Assembly (NCBI GenBank): GCA_028819675.1
Contig: JAPPKT010000048.1
Location: 1-5,948, forward strand
Length of the DNA stretch: 5,948 nucleotides
Source of the DNA: Caldilineaceae bacterium
Lineage (GTDB): Bacteria; Chloroflexota; Anaerolineae; Caldilineales; Caldilineaceae
Reading direction: 5' to 3'
The position numbers and the translations under genes were made by a program. Shown here piece after piece: positions 5,369 to 5,948 of the stretch. The notes under the pieces are model-generated. The model was not told where the DNA came from. It saw only the letters and a program-made list of their open reading frames with translations, and made no database searches. Positions within the stretch are counted from its first letter, which is position 1; the number at the start of each line of letters is the position of its first letter.

Positions 5369-5728
5369 TTATCCCTCGCGCTGCCTCTCGCTGGCTGTCA
5401 TGACAGCGTGGCACTGCTGGCACAAAGGTTGAAGGTTTTCGCGGTCGTGAGTTCCGGCTGGCAGGGGCACGATGTGGTTGACGAGGACGGCTTCGGTTAC
5501 GCGGCCAGCTCCGGCACTGTGGCGGCACAGATGCTCCTCGGCGAGGACCGCGTTTTGGATGCGGCGCAAGCGCTTGTCGTAGCCGCGCAGGGTGGCGGGC
5601 GGCGGCCTGGCCGGTGGGGACGGCGCTGCGTGCCAGAGACGGAGCAGAGGCTGGCGCGAACTGCACCTGCACAGCGATTGTCTCCGGATCGGGTAATCGG
5701 GGCTGAGATCCTTGTTCGCCAGATCCAT
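5369..5728 (-). CDS. HNH endonuclease, possibly decaying
   Basis: HNH proteins cut DNA with a beta-beta-alpha metal fold and are common in prophages and other mobile elements. In this 119-residue frame, RGYDKRLRRIQNAVLAEE (48-65) is the usual lead-in. The catalytic triad is present: H85 in VNHIVPL, N98 in ENLQPLC and H107 in CQQCH. Two departures stand out. The residue before the first His, usually Asp, is Asn84. The first zinc pair, normally C-x2-C, reads C68-R-H-S71, while the second (C103, C106) is intact. ATG5728 has no good ribosome binding site. Residues 3-26 are antisense to the tRNA-like sequence 5652-5722, so the true start may be lower, nearer residue 20, or the N-terminus may derive from tRNA DNA. 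Function is doubtful, though the family is clear. Confidence 0.65.
   Translation of the reverse strand: MDLANKDLSPDYPIRRQSLCRCSSRQPLLRLWHAAPSPPARPPPATLRGYDKRLRRIQNAVLAEEHLCRHSAGAGRVTEAVLVNHIVPLPAGTHDRENLQPLCQQCHAVMTASERQREG
5652..5722 (+). pseudogene. Degenerate tRNA-like sequence related to tRNA-Gln
   Basis: The last 48 bases match the 3' portion of tRNA-Gln at 37 positions without gaps. The whole 71 bases still fold as a cloverleaf. The acceptor stem TGGCGCG/TTCGCCA has six of seven pairs including one G-U. The D stem has three pairs. The anticodon stem CGATT/GATCG has five pairs including one G-U and a seven-base loop with CTC (Glu-like) in the anticodon place and T at position 33. The T stem has five pairs including two G-U. 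The fourth acceptor pair is flipped from G-C to C-G, a compensatory change suggesting past selection on RNA structure. Against function, the T loop reads CTGAGAT instead of TTC-type, position 8 is A rather than T, and no good promoter is visible. A plus-strand terminator follows 35 bases later. Confidence 0.6.
5675..5722 (+). repeat. Right copy of imperfect 48-base direct repeat (tRNA-Gln 3' portion)
   Basis: This copy matches 1938-1985 at 37 of 48 positions, ungapped, including the identical run GGTAATCGGGG. With the left copy it brackets about 3.7 kb of mostly accessory genes. The 23% divergence argues against a recent site-specific insertion; an old, decayed attachment site or an old tRNA duplication fits better. 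Confidence 0.65.
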
Positions 5729-5757
5729 TCCAAGGTGCTGGCAGGAGTTCTGATACG

Positions 5758-5795
5758 AACACCGCTTTCTCCAGGGGGAAAGCGGTGTTTTTCTT
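5758..5795 (+). terminator. Rho-independent terminator
   Basis: AACACCGCTTTC (5758-5769) pairs perfectly over 12 bases with GAAAGCGGTGTT (5778-5789) around an eight-base loop, and the T run TTTTTCTT spans 5788-5795. The T run lies on the plus-strand side, so it terminates plus-strand transcripts arriving from the tRNA-like sequence. On the minus strand the stem is followed by CGTATC, so it is a poor terminator for the gene at the window edge. Confidence 0.87.
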
Positions 5796-5874
5796 GTTGG
5801 AGGACGGGGGCCTCAGCTTCTCAGTCTTCCGGTTCAAAAAGAGTCGCGGAGGGAAAGGGGCACTGGTTTCGGTC

Positions 5875-5948
5875 TTAGCGATTGCGGCCGTACTCTTCGT
5901 GGCTGCTGACCCAGTCGAGGGAGCTGATGGCGGCGGCGAGGGAGAGCT
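5875..5948 (-). CDS. C-terminal tail of an unidentified gene, cut by the window edge
   Basis: Reading leftward from the window end, one frame stays open for 23 complete codons and ends in TAA at 5877-5875. The tail reads SSLDWVSSHEEYGRNR after an Ala-rich start. Its composition looks like real protein, and the other two minus frames give low-complexity Pro/Ala/Arg-rich text. I do not recognise the family. The rest of the gene lies outside the window. The stretch 5796-5874 between it and the terminator holds nothing I can name. Confidence 0.5.
   Translation of the reverse strand, partial: LSLAAAISSLDWVSSHEEYGRNR

Noticed and set aside
5394..5407. Perfect 14-base palindrome GCTGTCATGACAGC
   Set aside because: It lies inside the HNH coding sequence over the CHAVMTA codons and is not near a promoter; most likely a coding coincidence.
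5226..5837. Minus-strand frame of 203 codons overlapping the KAP end and the HNH gene
   Set aside because: Low-complexity Pro/Arg/Ala text in a frame offset from the HNH motifs; it also reads through a terminator hairpin.
5309..5878. Plus-strand frame of 189 codons antisense to the HNH gene
   Set aside because: It is antisense to the recognisable HNH motif and runs through the tRNA-like sequence and the terminator.

Overview
The window looks like a bacterial chromosome segment of moderately high GC. A conserved translation block (glutamyl-tRNA synthetase plus tRNA-Gln) lies on the left, and a more AT-rich accessory block of about 3 kb is inserted to its right. The style of the GltX protein, the GC-rich surroundings and the short GT-rich heptamer repeat remind me of Chloroflexota (Anaerolineae-like) genomes. 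That taxonomic guess is inference only, because nothing here is diagnostic.

Left block (1-2100): a heptamer tandem repeat, an extended -10 promoter candidate, gltX, a weak hairpin terminator, an extended -10 promoter candidate, an intact tRNA-Gln(CTG), and a strong Rho-independent terminator. Placing the glutamate-charging enzyme next to the glutamine tRNA fits a bacterium that makes Gln-tRNA(Gln) indirectly, by mischarging with Glu followed by transamidation.

Accessory block (about 2108-5310): it opens with a tRNA-like remnant that has an acceptor stem and T arm but no complete D or anticodon arms. Next is a minus-strand ribbon-helix-helix gene whose stop codon falls inside that remnant, preceded by a tiny overlapping ORF with a near-ideal ribosome binding site. 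A TTGACA promoter candidate then leads into a zinc-ribbon plus DUF4145 (HEPN-like) protein. A stretch of about 520 bases without a recognisable gene follows, and then a KAP-family P-loop NTPase. A HEPN-like protein beside a KAP NTPase resembles phage-defence cargo, although that role is inference.

Right edge (about 5310-5948): GC rises abruptly. A minus-strand HNH endonuclease gene begins antisense to a second, degenerate tRNA-like sequence (5652-5722). The last 48 bases of that sequence match the 3' portion of the intact tRNA-Gln at 37 of 48 positions without gaps, in the same orientation. It is followed by a strong plus-strand terminator, as the real tRNA is. The two copies bracket about 3.7 kb and could be remains of attachment sites, but no integrase gene is visible. 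The window ends in the 3' tail of an unidentified minus-strand gene.
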